A stretch of 64,000 nucleotides of DNA from BOG-908 sp964242595 (GCA_964242595.1 CAXTBC010000007.1:16558-80557); one strand, 5' to 3'; positions 7,525 through 16,791 are shown, numbered from the stretch's first letter. Notes: generated by a model from the sequence alone, not told the origin. Numbers and translations are program-made.

Positions 7525-8724
7525 ATGCTCGTTGCCGACCGCCTGTCCAAGATCAGCCCCAGTCAGACGATTGCGATCTCGTCGAAGGCAAGGGCGCTGA
7601 AGGCGGCCGGACGGGACGTGATCAGCCTGTCCGCCGGCGAGCCTGATTTCGATACGCCGGACAACATCAAGCAGGCGGCGGTCCGCGCGATCGCCGCTGG
7701 ACAAACAAAATATACTGACGTGGCGGGCACGCCGGCGCTGCGGCGCGCGGTGGCCGCCAAGTTCAAGCGCGACAGCGGGATCGAGTACGCGCCCGAGGAG
7801 ATCATCATCTCCACCGGCGGCAAGCAGGTGATCTACAACGCCATGGTGGCGACGCTGAACCAGGGCGACGAGGTGGTGATCCCCAGCCCATGCTGGGTGA
7901 GCTATCCGGACATCGTGGCGCTGGCGGAAGGCACGCCGGTAATTGTGCCGTGCGGGCAGAACAACGGCTTCAAGCTGCGGGCCGAGGATCTGGAAGCGGC
8001 AATCACGCCGCGGACGAAGTGGTTCATGCTGAACTCGCCGTGCAACCCGACCGGGGCTGCGTACTCGGCCGCCGAACTGCGGCCGATCTGCGACGTGCTG
8101 CTGCGGCATCCGAATGTCTGGGTGTTCACCGACGACATCTACGAGAAGCTGACCTATGACGGGTTTCGCCCCGCCACCGTCGTCGAGGTTGAGCCCCGCC
8201 TGCGCGCCCGCACCGTCACGATGAACGGCTGCAGCAAGGCGTACGCGATGACCGGCTGGCGGATCGGCTACGCTGGCGCGCCCGCGGAACTGGTGCGGGC
8301 GATGGACAAGCTGCAGAGCCAGTCGACGTCAAGCACCTCGTCTGTGAGCCAGGCGGCGGCGGTCGAGGCGCTGGAGGGACCGCAGGACTCGATCGCGGTG
8401 ATGACGGCGGCCTACAAGACGCGGCGCGACCTGCTGGTGGAAACGTTGAATGCGATTCCCGGGCTGTCCTGCCATCGCCCGGAAGGCGCGTTCTACGTGT
8501 TCCCCGGGCTGCACGGCTGTATCGGCAAGACGAGCGCAGGCGGGGCCAGGATCACCGACGACGAGGCTTTCGTGGTGGCGCTGCTCGACGAGCAGGGGGT
8601 GGCCGCGGTGCACGGCAGCGCGTTCATGTATCCCGGGCATTTCCGGATCAGCTACGCCACCGACACGGACAGCCTGCGAACGGCGTGCGCGCGCATCGGG
8701 ACATTCTGCCAGGGCCTGCGCTGA
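7525..8724 (+). CDS. class I pyridoxal-phosphate aminotransferase (aspartate aminotransferase type)
   Basis: 399 aa, standard length for subgroup I-gamma aspartate aminotransferases. It contains SAGEPDFDTPDNIKQAA, NSPCNPTGAAY (substrate carboxylate and PLP ring contacts), SGCSKAYAMTGWRIGY-like motif with the Schiff-base Lys238, and a C-terminal arginine region HFRISYATD. It would transfer amino groups between aspartate and 2-oxoglutarate or an aromatic acceptor. It is followed by a second, clearly paralogous gene with which it overlaps or nearly abuts. Confidence 0.9.
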   Translation: MLVADRLSKISPSQTIAISSKARALKAAGRDVISLSAGEPDFDTPDNIKQAAVRAIAAGQTKYTDVAGTPALRRAVAAKFKRDSGIEYAPEEIIISTGGKQVIYNAMVATLNQGDEVVIPSPCWVSYPDIVALAEGTPVIVPCGQNNGFKLRAEDLEAAITPRTKWFMLNSPCNPTGAAYSAAELRPICDVLLRHPNVWVFTDDIYEKLTYDGFRPATVVEVEPRLRARTVTMNGCSKAYAMTGWRIGYAGAPAELVRAMDKLQSQSTSSTSSVSQAAAVEALEGPQDSIAVMTAAYKTRRDLLVETLNAIPGLSCHRPEGAFYVFPGLHGCIGKTSAGGARITDDEAFVVALLDEQGVAAVHGSAFMYPGHFRISYATDTDSLRTACARIGTFCQGLR

Positions 8725-8747
8725 GCCAGGCGAGCGGGACGAGGGCG

Positions 8748-9953
8748 GTGCCGGGCTTCTCCACGCTGCAGGCGGCGGTCCCCAGGGCTGCCACCATGGC
8801 GGCCGCCGAGCGCGCGCGGGCACTGCGGGCGGAGGGGCGCGACGTCATCTCGCTGATGCTGGGGGAGCCGGACTTCCCCACGCCGCCGCACGTGGTGGAG
8901 GCGGCGCACGCGGCGGCGTTGCGGGGCGACACGAAATACCCGCCGCTGACCGGCACGCCGGCGCTGAAAGCGGCGGTGGCGCGCAAATTCCTGCGCGACT
9001 CCGGGCTGCGGTTCGGGCCCGAGCAGATCCTGGTGGGCAACGGCGGCCGGCAGATCATCTACGACGCGCTGACCGCCACGCTGGACCCTGGCGACGAGAT
9101 CGTCGTGCCGGCGCCGTACTGGAACGCGTTTCCGCTGATCGCGCAGGCCGCAGGCGCCGTTCCGGTCTATGTGGCGTGCGCGCCGGAGCACGGATTCTTG
9201 CCGCTGCCGGAGGACATGGCGCGCGCGATCTCGGCGCGAACGAAGTGGGTGGTGCTGAACTACCCGAACAACCCGACCGGCGCGGTGATGACGGCGGCCC
9301 ACCTGGCGGCGCTGGCCGAGATGCTGCGGGCGTTCCCGCATGTGTGGGTGCTGTCGGACGACATGTACGAGCACCTGGTGCATGACGGCAGCGCCAACCC
9401 GACGCTGGCCGCGGCTGCGCCCGACCTGGCCGACCGCGTGCTGACGCTGAGCGGGGTCTCCAAGACGTATGCGATGACGGGGTGGCGCGTGGGGTTCGCC
9501 GGCGGGCCGGCGGCGTTGGTGGCCGCGATGGGCAACGTGCAGGGCCAGGCTACGAGCGGCGTTTCCACGGTGGGCCAGGCGGCGGCGGCGGCGGCTCTGG
9601 ACGGGCCGCAGGACCAAGTGGGCGAAATGCGGCTTGTGTACGCGGCCAGGAGCGCGCGCGTGGTGGCCAGGCTGCGGGCGATGCCGGGGGTGACCTGCCA
9701 CGCGCCCGGCGGGGCGTTCTACGCGTATCCCGGGGTGGCTGGGCTGATCGGCCGGCGGACGAAGAACGGCATGCTGATCACCGACGACAGGGCGTTCTGC
9801 GAGGCGCTGCTGCTGGAGGCCGGCGTGGCGGCGGTGCATGGTGGCGCGTTCGGCATGAGCCCCTATCTGCGCCTGAGCACGGCCGCGTCGGACGACGTGC
9901 TGGACGAGGCGTGCGACAGGATGGGCGGGCTGGTCGCGGCTATGCGCGACTAA
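8748..9953 (+). CDS. second class I aminotransferase, paralogue of the preceding gene
   Basis: 401 aa from the GTG at 8748, which has a GACGAGGG site close upstream; the open frame reaches back to 8685 inside the previous gene, but that extension has no family similarity. Motifs match its neighbour: MLGEPDFPTPPHVVEAA, NYPNNPTGAVM, SGVSKTYAMTGWRVGF with Lys239, and the closing LRLSTAASDDV. Strong similarity along the whole length shows a tandem duplication followed by divergence. The substrate may differ from that of the first copy. Confidence 0.87.
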   Translation: MPGFSTLQAAVPRAATMAAAERARALRAEGRDVISLMLGEPDFPTPPHVVEAAHAAALRGDTKYPPLTGTPALKAAVARKFLRDSGLRFGPEQILVGNGGRQIIYDALTATLDPGDEIVVPAPYWNAFPLIAQAAGAVPVYVACAPEHGFLPLPEDMARAISARTKWVVLNYPNNPTGAVMTAAHLAALAEMLRAFPHVWVLSDDMYEHLVHDGSANPTLAAAAPDLADRVLTLSGVSKTYAMTGWRVGFAGGPAALVAAMGNVQGQATSGVSTVGQAAAAAALDGPQDQVGEMRLVYAARSARVVARLRAMPGVTCHAPGGAFYAYPGVAGLIGRRTKNGMLITDDRAFCEALLLEAGVAAVHGGAFGMSPYLRLSTAASDDVLDEACDRMGGLVAAMRD

Positions 9954-9954
9954 A

Positions 9955-10098
9955 GCAGTAAGCAAGCAGTTCTTTTTCGAGAAAAAGAACCAAAAAGCTT
10001 TTGCTCCCTGTCGGGTGCTGGCGGAGAGAGCCGCGCTCAGTAGTAAAAGCTTTTTGCTTCTTTTTCTCGAAAAAGAAGGCCTTCCTTGCTTCCTAAGG
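9955..10098. repeat. dispersed palindromic repeat, family A copy 3
   Basis: Left arm GCAGTTCTTTTTCGAGAAAA then AGAACCAAAAAGCTTTTG; right arm AAAAGCTTTTTGCTTCTTTT then TCTCGAAAAAGAAGG. Centre CTCCCTGTCGGGTGCTGGCG. It fills the whole gap between the aminotransferase and gor. Confidence 0.88.
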
Positions 10099-10108
10099 AC
10101 GTTTACCG

Positions 10109-11476
10109 ATGGACTACGACCTCTTCGTGATAGGCGGCGGCTCAGGCGGCGTCCGGTGTGCGCGCATCGCCGCCAGCCACGGTGCCCGCGTGGCGATCGC
10201 CGAGGAGCGCCACTGGGGCGGCACCTGCGTAAACGTTGGCTGCGTGCCGAAGAAGCTGATGGTGCAGGCGGCCGAGTATAAGGCGTGGGCGGAGGACAGT
10301 CACGGCTTCGGCTGGAGCGTGCCGCCCGCCACGCACGACTGGGCGGCGCTGATGACTGCGAAAGACGCCGAAATCCGCCGGCTGAACGGCATCTACGTCA
10401 AGCTGCTGGAGAACTCCGGCGTGCGCGCGTTCTTCGAGCGCGCAACGTTCATCGACGCGCACACCCTGCAGGTTGGCGACCGCGTAGTGACGGCCGAGCG
10501 CATCGTGATCGCGGTGGGCGGACATCCGAGCTGGCCGGAGATCGAGGGCGCGGAGCACGGGATCGTTTCGGACCAGGCTTTCTTCCTGCCGGAATGCCCC
10601 AGGCAGGTGACCATGGTGGGCGGCGGCTACATCGGCGTGGAGTTCGCCGGCATCTTTCACGGGTTAGGGGCGGAGGTGGACCTGCTGTACAGGCAAAGGA
10701 TGCCGCTGCGGGGGTTCGACAACGACGTGCGTGAGGCGTTGGTGGAAGCGCTCGAATCCAACGGGATCAGGCTGCACCCGAGCGTGATGCTGCACCGGCT
10801 GGAACTGCTGCCGGACGGCCGCAAGCGGCTCCATTTGACGGACGGTCGGCATTTCGACAGCGACCTGGTGTTCTTCGCCGTTGGGCGCGTGCCGAACACG
10901 AAGGGCCTGTGCCTGGAGCGCGCCGGCGTGGCGGTGAGCGGTAACGGCGCAGTGGTGGTGGATGCACAGAACGCGACGAGCCAGCCGCACGTATTCGCCA
11001 TCGGCGACGTGTCCAACAAGATGAACCTGACGCCGGTGGCCATCGCCGAGGGACATCATTTGGCAGACAGGTTGTTTGCCGACCACGTTCGTACCTGGTC
11101 GTTCGAGGCGGTACCGACGGCGGTGTTCTCGATGCCGCCGATCGGCACGTGCGGTTTGTCCGAGGAGCAGGCGGCGGCATGCGGGCCGGTGGACGTATAC
11201 GTTGCGCGGTTCACGCCGATGCGGCACGTGATGAGCGGCCGCGTGCGGCGGACGATGATGAAGCTGGTGGTGGACCAGGCGAGCCAGCGCGTGGTGGGCG
11301 CGCACATGTTGGGCGACGACGCGGCGGAGATGATGCAGGCGGTGGGCGTCGCGATGACGGCGGGTGCCACGAAGGCGGATTTCGACCGCACGATCGGGAT
11401 CCACCCGACCTCGGCGGAGGAGTGGGTGACGTTGCGGACGCGCACGCGGGTGGCTGGCGTGGCCGCTGCCGAGTAA
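10109..11476 (+). CDS. gor: glutathione-disulfide reductase
   Basis: 455 aa flavoenzyme that reduces GSSG with NADPH in the cytosol. FAD loop GGGSGG (9-14), redox-active disulfide GGTCVNVGCVPKK with Cys40 and Cys45, NADPH loop GGGYIGVEFA, second FAD motif FAIGDVSNKMNLTPVA, and the C-terminal dimer-interface His-Glu pair in GIHPTSAEEW. The arginines expected for NADP(H) selectivity are in the LLYRQRMPLRGFD segment. It is flanked by family A repeats on both sides, so it is probably monocistronic. Confidence 0.95.
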   Translation: MDYDLFVIGGGSGGVRCARIAASHGARVAIAEERHWGGTCVNVGCVPKKLMVQAAEYKAWAEDSHGFGWSVPPATHDWAALMTAKDAEIRRLNGIYVKLLENSGVRAFFERATFIDAHTLQVGDRVVTAERIVIAVGGHPSWPEIEGAEHGIVSDQAFFLPECPRQVTMVGGGYIGVEFAGIFHGLGAEVDLLYRQRMPLRGFDNDVREALVEALESNGIRLHPSVMLHRLELLPDGRKRLHLTDGRHFDSDLVFFAVGRVPNTKGLCLERAGVAVSGNGAVVVDAQNATSQPHVFAIGDVSNKMNLTPVAIAEGHHLADRLFADHVRTWSFEAVPTAVFSMPPIGTCGLSEEQAAACGPVDVYVARFTPMRHVMSGRVRRTMMKLVVDQASQRVVGAHMLGDDAAEMMQAVGVAMTAGATKADFDRTIGIHPTSAEEWVTLRTRTRVAGVAAAE

Positions 11477-11600
11477 GGAAGGCCTTCTTTTTCGAGAAAA
11501 AAGCAAGAAGCTTTTGCTCCCTGTCGGATGGTGCGGAACGGTGCGGGTCCAACGAACAGAACTCTTTTGCTTCTTTTTTTCAGAAAAGAAGGCCTTGCTT
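11474..11600. repeat. dispersed palindromic repeat, family A copy 4
   Basis: AAGGAAGGCCTTCTTTTTCG and AGAAAAAAGCAAGAAGCTTT on the left, GCTTCTTTTTTTCAGAAAAG on the right, centre CTCCCTGTCGGATGGTGCGG. It begins at the gor stop codon and ends 4 nt before the next start codon. Confidence 0.86.
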
Positions 11601-11604
11601 CCTG

Positions 11605-12453
11605 ATGCCTGAGGGTCACACCGTCCATCGCCTGGCCGACGCGTTTAACGCGCAGTTCGCCGGCAAGCAGGTGGATGCCAGCAGTCCGCAGGGCCGGTTC
11701 AAGGACGGCGCCGCGTTGCTGGACGGGCGCGTACTGCTGTCGGCCGAGGCGTGCGGCAAACAGATGTTCCTGGCGTTCTCGGGCCAGGACTGGCTGCGCG
11801 TGCATTTGGGATTGTACGGCATGTGGCGGTTCGCTGGCGCGGGGCTGGAGGGGATCGGCCGGCGGCGCGGCAAGCTGGACGTGGACGCGGTGTTTCCGCC
11901 GGAGCCGCGCGGTGCCGTGCGGCTGCGGCTGCTGGCCGGCACGCACGTGGCGGATTTGAGCGGGCCCACGGCGTGCGAAGTGATCAGCGCGCCGGAGAGA
12001 ATGGCGGCGCTGGCGCGGCTGGGCGACGACCCGTTGCGCGGCGATGCCGACCCGGCGCGCGCCTACGCGAAAATCCGCGCCTCCCGCACGTCGTTGGCGC
12101 TGCTGCTGATGCGGCAGGACATCGTGGCCGGGATCGGCAACATCTACCGGGCCGAGCTGCTGTTCCGCGCGCGGCTGGAGCCGCACAAGGCGGGGCGCGA
12201 TTTGGACGAGGCGGCGTGGCACGCGCTGTGGGACGATCTGACCGTTTTGCTGCGGGACGGCGTGAAGACGGGGCGGATCGTGACGACGGAGCGGCGCGAC
12301 CGGAAGAAGAAGACCGGAGCGGCAAGCCGAAACGACGCAACCTACGTGGCGCACCGGGCGGGACGGCCCTGTCACGTGTGCGGGGAGGCGGTTTCAGCAG
12401 AGCTGCTGGGCGGGCGGGTGCTGTATTGGTGCGCGACTTGTCAGACGCTTTAA
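11605..12453 (+). CDS. nei: Fpg/Nei-family DNA glycosylase (endonuclease VIII-like)
   Basis: 282 aa. It starts MPEGHTVHRLAD, with the catalytic Pro2 and Glu3 exposed after Met removal; the MPEGHT form is typical of Nei rather than MutM. The H2TH segment is around IVAGIGNIYRAELLFRARL, and the C-terminal zinc finger is C-H-V-C (CHVCG) with C-A-T-C (CATCQ), 16 residues apart. It excises oxidised pyrimidines and nicks the abasic site. The ATG at 11605 is just after a family A repeat, so its promoter must lie in or before that repeat. Confidence 0.9.
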   Translation: MPEGHTVHRLADAFNAQFAGKQVDASSPQGRFKDGAALLDGRVLLSAEACGKQMFLAFSGQDWLRVHLGLYGMWRFAGAGLEGIGRRRGKLDVDAVFPPEPRGAVRLRLLAGTHVADLSGPTACEVISAPERMAALARLGDDPLRGDADPARAYAKIRASRTSLALLLMRQDIVAGIGNIYRAELLFRARLEPHKAGRDLDEAAWHALWDDLTVLLRDGVKTGRIVTTERRDRKKKTGAASRNDATYVAHRAGRPCHVCGEAVSAELLGGRVLYWCATCQTL

Positions 12454-12462
12454 AGGGAAGAA

Positions 12463-12739
12463 AGGAAGGTTGGGGCTCTGCCCCAAGCCCCGCTAAGGAC
12501 AAGTCCTTAGAGTCCGTTTGAAAACTCTCTCGAGCTGTTGGTTAAGCGTACAAACCTACCAAAAGCGGTATCTGGATACCACATTCTGGCGGGATCGGCC
12601 TCAGATTGACCGCTTCGCGGCTCTTAAGCGAGTTTTCAAACAGCCTCTTAGAACCTGTTCGTAAGAGACTTTAATCAATGGGGGTCTGGGGCCTCTAGGC
12701 CCCAGCGGGGTTTGGGGCAGAGCCCCAGGCTTGCTTGAA
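12463..12739. repeat. GC-rich dispersed repeat, family B, split by an IS-derived element
   Basis: Left part GGTTGGGGCTCTGCCCCAAG and CTAAGGACAAGTCCTTAG; right part AACCTGTTCGTAAGAG, GGGGCCTCTAGGCCCC and GGGGCAGAGCCCC. Comparison with the uninterrupted copy at 33741-33897 shows that the join falls at TTAG and that 138 bp plus a TTA duplication have been inserted there. Confidence 0.85.
12510..12647. mobile_element. MITE-like element with 18-bp inverted ends and TTA target duplication
   Basis: Ends GAGTCCGTTTGAAAACTC and, inverted, GAGGCTGTTTGAAAACTC (15 of 18 identical or better). Flanked by TTA at 12507-12509 and 12648-12650. A 3-bp TNA duplication is typical of the IS1031 group of IS5. 138 bp with no reading frame, so non-autonomous. 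A related element lies at 63798-63948. Confidence 0.82.
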
Positions 12740-12756
12740 GCTTTGATCCTCGGAAA

Positions 12757-13821
12757 CTACAGGAACTTCGCCAGGCTCAACTGCTGCAAACTCGCAATGA
12801 TCTTGTAAGACGCCTGCAACTGGTTCTGCGCCGCCGCCAACTTCGTGGCCACCGCCGCGGGGTCGGCGTCCTGCAAGGTCCCGAGCTGGCTCGTCAGGGC
12901 GGTCGCCGTGGACGTCAGCTCGCTTTGCGCGGTGGTGATGCTCTGCTGGCGGGCGCCCAGACCGCCGATGTCGGTGTTCAGCGCCTCGTCCGCGTTGCTC
13001 AGGCTCGTCTGAGTCAGGGTCAGGAGGTTTTGCACCTGCGCGTTGCTGGCGTCGGCCGAGCCGAGCGCGGCCACGGTGGCCAGGCCCGCCAGGATGTCGC
13101 GCGTGTAGGAGCCGGTGCTGGTGGTGGGGGCGCCGGCGGAGATGGCGTTGGTGTTGCGGTCGGCCAGCACGCTGGGCTGCACGCTCTGCCCGTCATCGAT
13201 CTGCGCCGTTCCGGGCTGGTTGGAGGCCTCCAGGGTGGCAGAGAAGGGCGAGCTCGCGCCCGGCGCCGCGGCGGCCAGGACCTGTGTCTGCGTGGCGGCG
13301 GCACCGTTGGCGGTCAGCCCGGCCACGGCCGCTTGGATGGCGGCGTAGAAGGCCGAGCTGGTCACGCTGTCCGGGTTGGGCACTGGCGGGTTGCGGCTGT
13401 CCTGGCCGGCGAAGACGTAGACGTCGCCTACCTTGGTGTCGAGCAGGCCGGCGACCTGATTCAGCGTCGAGGCGGCGCTCGTCGAAAGCGTAGCCAGGCC
13501 GGTGGCGGTGCCCGAGGCCGGTTCCAGAAGCTCGTTGGCGAAACTGGAGGTCAGGGTCTGGATTTGGCCCAGCGCGCTCTGCGCCACCTGCGCCTGGGTG
13601 GCCGCCTGCGCCGCGTTGGCCTGGTAGGCGGTGTTGAGCGCCACCTGGCCGGACAGGTCCAGCGCCGCGCCTGCCGAAGCGCCGAGGCCCGCGTAGTCCG
13701 GCGACATCAGGCCGCTGGAGGCCTGGGCGGTGAGCGTGCCTATGGCCTGGCTGGTCAGGCTGGTGTTGTAGAGGACGGCCGCGAGCGTGCCCGTGTCCGT
13801 CGCCGAGGTGATCGAACTCAT
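12757..13821 (-). CDS. flgL: flagellar hook-filament junction protein FlgL
   Basis: 354 aa. The flagellin-like N terminus (LYNTSLTSQAIGTLTAQASS then GLMSPDYAGLGASA) and C terminus (LTSQLGTLQDADPAAVATKL, YKIIASLQQLSLAKFL) form the helical D0/D1 coiled coils. It adapts the hook to the filament and is exported by the flagellar type III system. The ATG overlaps the flgK stop (ATGA). It is the last gene of the flgE-flgK-flgL operon. Confidence 0.92.
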   Translation of the reverse strand: MSSITSATDTGTLAAVLYNTSLTSQAIGTLTAQASSGLMSPDYAGLGASAGAALDLSGQVALNTAYQANAAQAATQAQVAQSALGQIQTLTSSFANELLEPASGTATGLATLSTSAASTLNQVAGLLDTKVGDVYVFAGQDSRNPPVPNPDSVTSSAFYAAIQAAVAGLTANGAAATQTQVLAAAAPGASSPFSATLEASNQPGTAQIDDGQSVQPSVLADRNTNAISAGAPTTSTGSYTRDILAGLATVAALGSADASNAQVQNLLTLTQTSLSNADEALNTDIGGLGARQQSITTAQSELTSTATALTSQLGTLQDADPAAVATKLAAAQNQLQASYKIIASLQQLSLAKFL

Positions 13822-15356
13822 GATGTGGTCACCATATCGAGCACTTCGGTGAACATCGCCTGAATGGCGGAGATCACCTTGGCGTTGGCACCGTAGGCGT
13901 TCTGCAGCACCACCATCTGGCCGAGCTCGGAATCCATGTCCACGCCGGTGGCCGAGGTCAGCTTGCCCTGCAGCGACGTCTGCACGGCCTGGTCGTCGCT
14001 GGCCTGGGTGGTGGCGTTGGCGCTGTCGGCTGCCTGGGCCGCGGTCAGCGCGTTGGCGGCCTGGCCGAGCGTGGCCTGGGCGGCGTAGCCCGCCTGCAGC
14101 GTGCCCGTAGGCCCCAGCCCGCTGGTGGCCACCGGCGCTTGCGCCACTCCGTCCTGCACGTTCGTGCCGAGGGCGTAGGTCAGCACGCGGGTGATCAGCG
14201 TGGTGAAGCCCGCCAGTCCGCCGGTGTTCGGCGTGAACGCGGTGGCGCCCGACGATGAACCGGCCACTACGTTGGTGCCGTCCCGCACCAGGGAGGGCGT
14301 GGCCTTGACCGTTGGGTTCACCGTGATGGTGCCGGCGTAGCCCACGTAGCCCGCCTGCAGCGCCGGCCCGGTGTTGGCGGGCACGTTGCCGGCGGGGTCG
14401 GTGAAAAGCGTCAGCCCCTGGTCCGCGAACCGGGTGGAGAGGGTGTGGGCGAACTCGTCGAGCGTGCCCTGGTAGGTGGGCAGCGTCTGGTCGCGCAGCA
14501 CGAGGTCGGCGCCGATTGATCCGCCGGTGAGCTGGGCGGTGACGTCAGTGCCGTCCAGCGTGATGCCGGGGATGCCGCCGCCGGGGTAGGAGGCCTGCGG
14601 GCCGGCACTGGCCGCGCTGGCGCTCACCGTGTGGGTGCCGTCTGTGGGCAGCTGGACGCCGCCGGTGGTCAGCACCGTCACATCGCCGTCCGGCTGGTCG
14701 AGGAAGCGGGTGCTGACCAGGCCGGAGATCGTGGCCTCGGTCTGGGCGCGCTGGTTCTCCAGGTCGGCCGTGCTGAGCCCTTGCGCCTTTTGCGCCACGA
14801 TCTGGGCGCTGACCTTGCCCAGCGCGGCCAGGGCAGTGTTGAGTTGGGCCACGCCCGAGACCACGCCGTCCTCCGCCGTCTGCCGCGCGGTCGTGTAGGC
14901 GCCGGACAGCGTGTTGATGCCGATGGCGAGGTTGGCCGCAGCATCCACCACGGCGCCCTGCTGCGTGGCGTCTGCTGGGTCGATCTGCAGTGCGCTGAAC
15001 GCCGCTTGCACCGCGGCCAGCTGGCTGCCGAGGTCCGTGCCGCCGCCCACAGTGCCCAGCACCGGCTCGAGCGTGGACAGTGCGGCGCTGGTGGTGGCGC
15101 TGGCCGCGGCCTGGGCGGTCTGCGCGGACACCTCGCCCTGCACGCCCGGGTCGGTCGCGCGCACCACCAGGCCGGACTGCACGCCGGATCCCTGGCCGGC
15201 GGCCGAGACGCTGCCCTGGGTGGCCGTCTCCACCGCGTATTGCGGGGTGGAGGCGTTGGCCACGTTCTGCGAGATGACCGACAGGCCGAGCGCCACGTTA
15301 GCGAGCCCGGAGGCCGAGATGCCCAGGGCGCCGTTCAGGCCTGACGAAACGTTCAT
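13818..15356 (-). CDS. flgK: flagellar hook-associated protein FlgK
   Basis: 512 aa. The N terminus reads GISASGLANVALGLSVISQN then VANASTPQYAVE; the C terminus (SELGQMVVLQNAYGANAKVI, SAIQAMFTEVLDMV) matches the HAP1 D0 domain. Middle part is Gly/Ala/Thr-rich and poorly conserved. First hook-filament junction protein. It starts 32 nt after flgE and is coupled to flgL by a 4-nt overlap. Confidence 0.94.
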   Translation of the reverse strand: MNVSSGLNGALGISASGLANVALGLSVISQNVANASTPQYAVETATQGSVSAAGQGSGVQSGLVVRATDPGVQGEVSAQTAQAAASATTSAALSTLEPVLGTVGGGTDLGSQLAAVQAAFSALQIDPADATQQGAVVDAAANLAIGINTLSGAYTTARQTAEDGVVSGVAQLNTALAALGKVSAQIVAQKAQGLSTADLENQRAQTEATISGLVSTRFLDQPDGDVTVLTTGGVQLPTDGTHTVSASAASAGPQASYPGGGIPGITLDGTDVTAQLTGGSIGADLVLRDQTLPTYQGTLDEFAHTLSTRFADQGLTLFTDPAGNVPANTGPALQAGYVGYAGTITVNPTVKATPSLVRDGTNVVAGSSSGATAFTPNTGGLAGFTTLITRVLTYALGTNVQDGVAQAPVATSGLGPTGTLQAGYAAQATLGQAANALTAAQAADSANATTQASDDQAVQTSLQGKLTSATGVDMDSELGQMVVLQNAYGANAKVISAIQAMFTEVLDMVTTS

Positions 15357-15388
15357 TGCAGCGCGGCCCCGGTCACGAGCTTACCCGA

Positions 15389-16678
15389 TCACTGCTTGAT
15401 GTTGAGCGTGGTGGTCAGCAGCTGGTCGGCGGTGGTGATCACCTTGGCGTTGGCGCCGTAGGCCTGCTGCGCCACGATCAACTGGGAGAGCTGGGAGGCG
15501 ATGTCCACGTTGGAGGACTCCGTCGAGCCGACCACCAATTCGCCTGCGCCGTTCTGGTTGATGTGCTGCACCTGCGCCGTGCCGGAGTCCTGCGTCGCCG
15601 TGTAGGCCTCGCCGTTCTGCCGTTGCAGGGCGTCGGCATCGGCGAAGGTGACGAGCGGCACCTGGCCGATCGTGACGGTGCGGCCGTTGTCGTACTGCGC
15701 CACGATGTTGCCGTCCGACGTGGTGGCGACGCCGGTGTAGTTGCCGGGTGCCGCACCGTTCTGGGTGGCGCTGGTCAGCGCGTAATCGGTGCCGGCGAAT
15801 TGCGTGACACCCGTCGACTGGCCGAAATTTCCCAGATCGAGGTTGATGGCCTGTGCGCCACTGCCGAAATCGGGCGAGAGCTGGATGGCGCCGTCCGTGG
15901 CGCTGCCGGCGACGCTCACGGCGCCGGTGGCCCCGCTGAGCGCACCCAGCGTGCCGTCGGCGTTGAAGGTAACGCCGACGCTGCCGATGGTGGTGGTGCC
16001 GCCGGCGACGTTGTCCGGCGAGGAGAGAGTCAGCGTCCAGGCGTCGGTGCCGGTTTGCGCCCAGCTCGTCTGGAGTTGGTGCGTGCTGCCGGAAGCGTCG
16101 TACACCGTGGTCTCGCCGGAAAGGTTGCTGGTGGCGGTGGGCGTTGCCGGGACGTTGGCGACCAGCGAGACGTTGGTGGTGGCCACCGGCTTGTACTGCG
16201 TCTGCGTCACCTGGATCGGCACCATCTGACTGGTGTTGACGGCGTTGGTGGTCGGGTTAACCGGCCAGGCGTTGAGGTACTCGCCGGCGCTGTTGACGAG
16301 GTACCCGGCGCTGTTGGCGGTGAAGTCGCCAGCGCGCGTGTAGTATTGCTGCTGGGAGAACTGCGGCGCGCCGGCGGCCGTGGTGCCGGACTGTTCAGAG
16401 ACCGAGAAGAAACCTTGTCCGCTGATCGCCATCGCCAGCGGATCGGTGCTCTGCTGGATGGTGCCCTGCACCTCGTTTTCGTATTCCGGCCGGGTGGCCA
16501 CGCTGCCGGACTGGTTCTCGGTGGCCGAGCTCGTCGTCAGGTAATCGGCAAAACTCGTGTTCACGCCTTTGAAGCCGACGGTCTGGCTGTTGGCCATGTT
16601 GTCGCTGATGTTGCTGAACGCGGCCGCCTGGGCGTTGAGGCCGCTGATCGCGGTGCTCATCGAGCCGAAGAGTGACAT
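15389..16678 (-). CDS. flgE: flagellar hook protein FlgE
   Basis: 429 aa. The N terminus is MSLFGSMSTAISGLNAQAAA then FSNISDNMANSQTVGFKGV; the C terminus is ESSNVDIASQLSQLIVAQQA then YGANAKVITTADQLLTTTLN. The central region carries the FlgE D1/D2 fold (SGETTVYDASGSTHQLQTSW). The ATG at 16678 is chosen at the start of homology; the upstream extension in the same frame crosses the sigma-54 promoter. First gene of flgE-flgK-flgL. Confidence 0.95.
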   Translation of the reverse strand: MSLFGSMSTAISGLNAQAAAFSNISDNMANSQTVGFKGVNTSFADYLTTSSATENQSGSVATRPEYENEVQGTIQQSTDPLAMAISGQGFFSVSEQSGTTAAGAPQFSQQQYYTRAGDFTANSAGYLVNSAGEYLNAWPVNPTTNAVNTSQMVPIQVTQTQYKPVATTNVSLVANVPATPTATSNLSGETTVYDASGSTHQLQTSWAQTGTDAWTLTLSSPDNVAGGTTTIGSVGVTFNADGTLGALSGATGAVSVAGSATDGAIQLSPDFGSGAQAINLDLGNFGQSTGVTQFAGTDYALTSATQNGAAPGNYTGVATTSDGNIVAQYDNGRTVTIGQVPLVTFADADALQRQNGEAYTATQDSGTAQVQHINQNGAGELVVGSTESSNVDIASQLSQLIVAQQAYGANAKVITTADQLLTTTLNIKQ

Positions 16679-16776
16679 GGCTGGCTCCTTCGAAAGGTGT
16701 TGATGACGTCTTGGGTTGCCGAAACTCGTGCGGTGAGGACGCAAGCGTTTCGATTGGAAACTTCGGCAGACACTAA

Positions 16777-16791
16777 GCAGAAAGCGTGCCA
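16777..16791 (-). promoter_or_regulatory. sigma-54 promoter of the flgEKL operon
   Basis: Minus-strand TGGCACGCTTTCTGC matches TGGCACG-N4-TTGC at all but one fixed position. The start site would fall near 16765, leaving a leader of about 87 nt. Confidence 0.8.

Noticed and set aside
6734..7550. Upstream Pro-rich part of a 582-codon minus-strand open frame
   Set aside because: Antisense to the glycine-rich gene; the proline runs are only the reverse complement of glycine codons.
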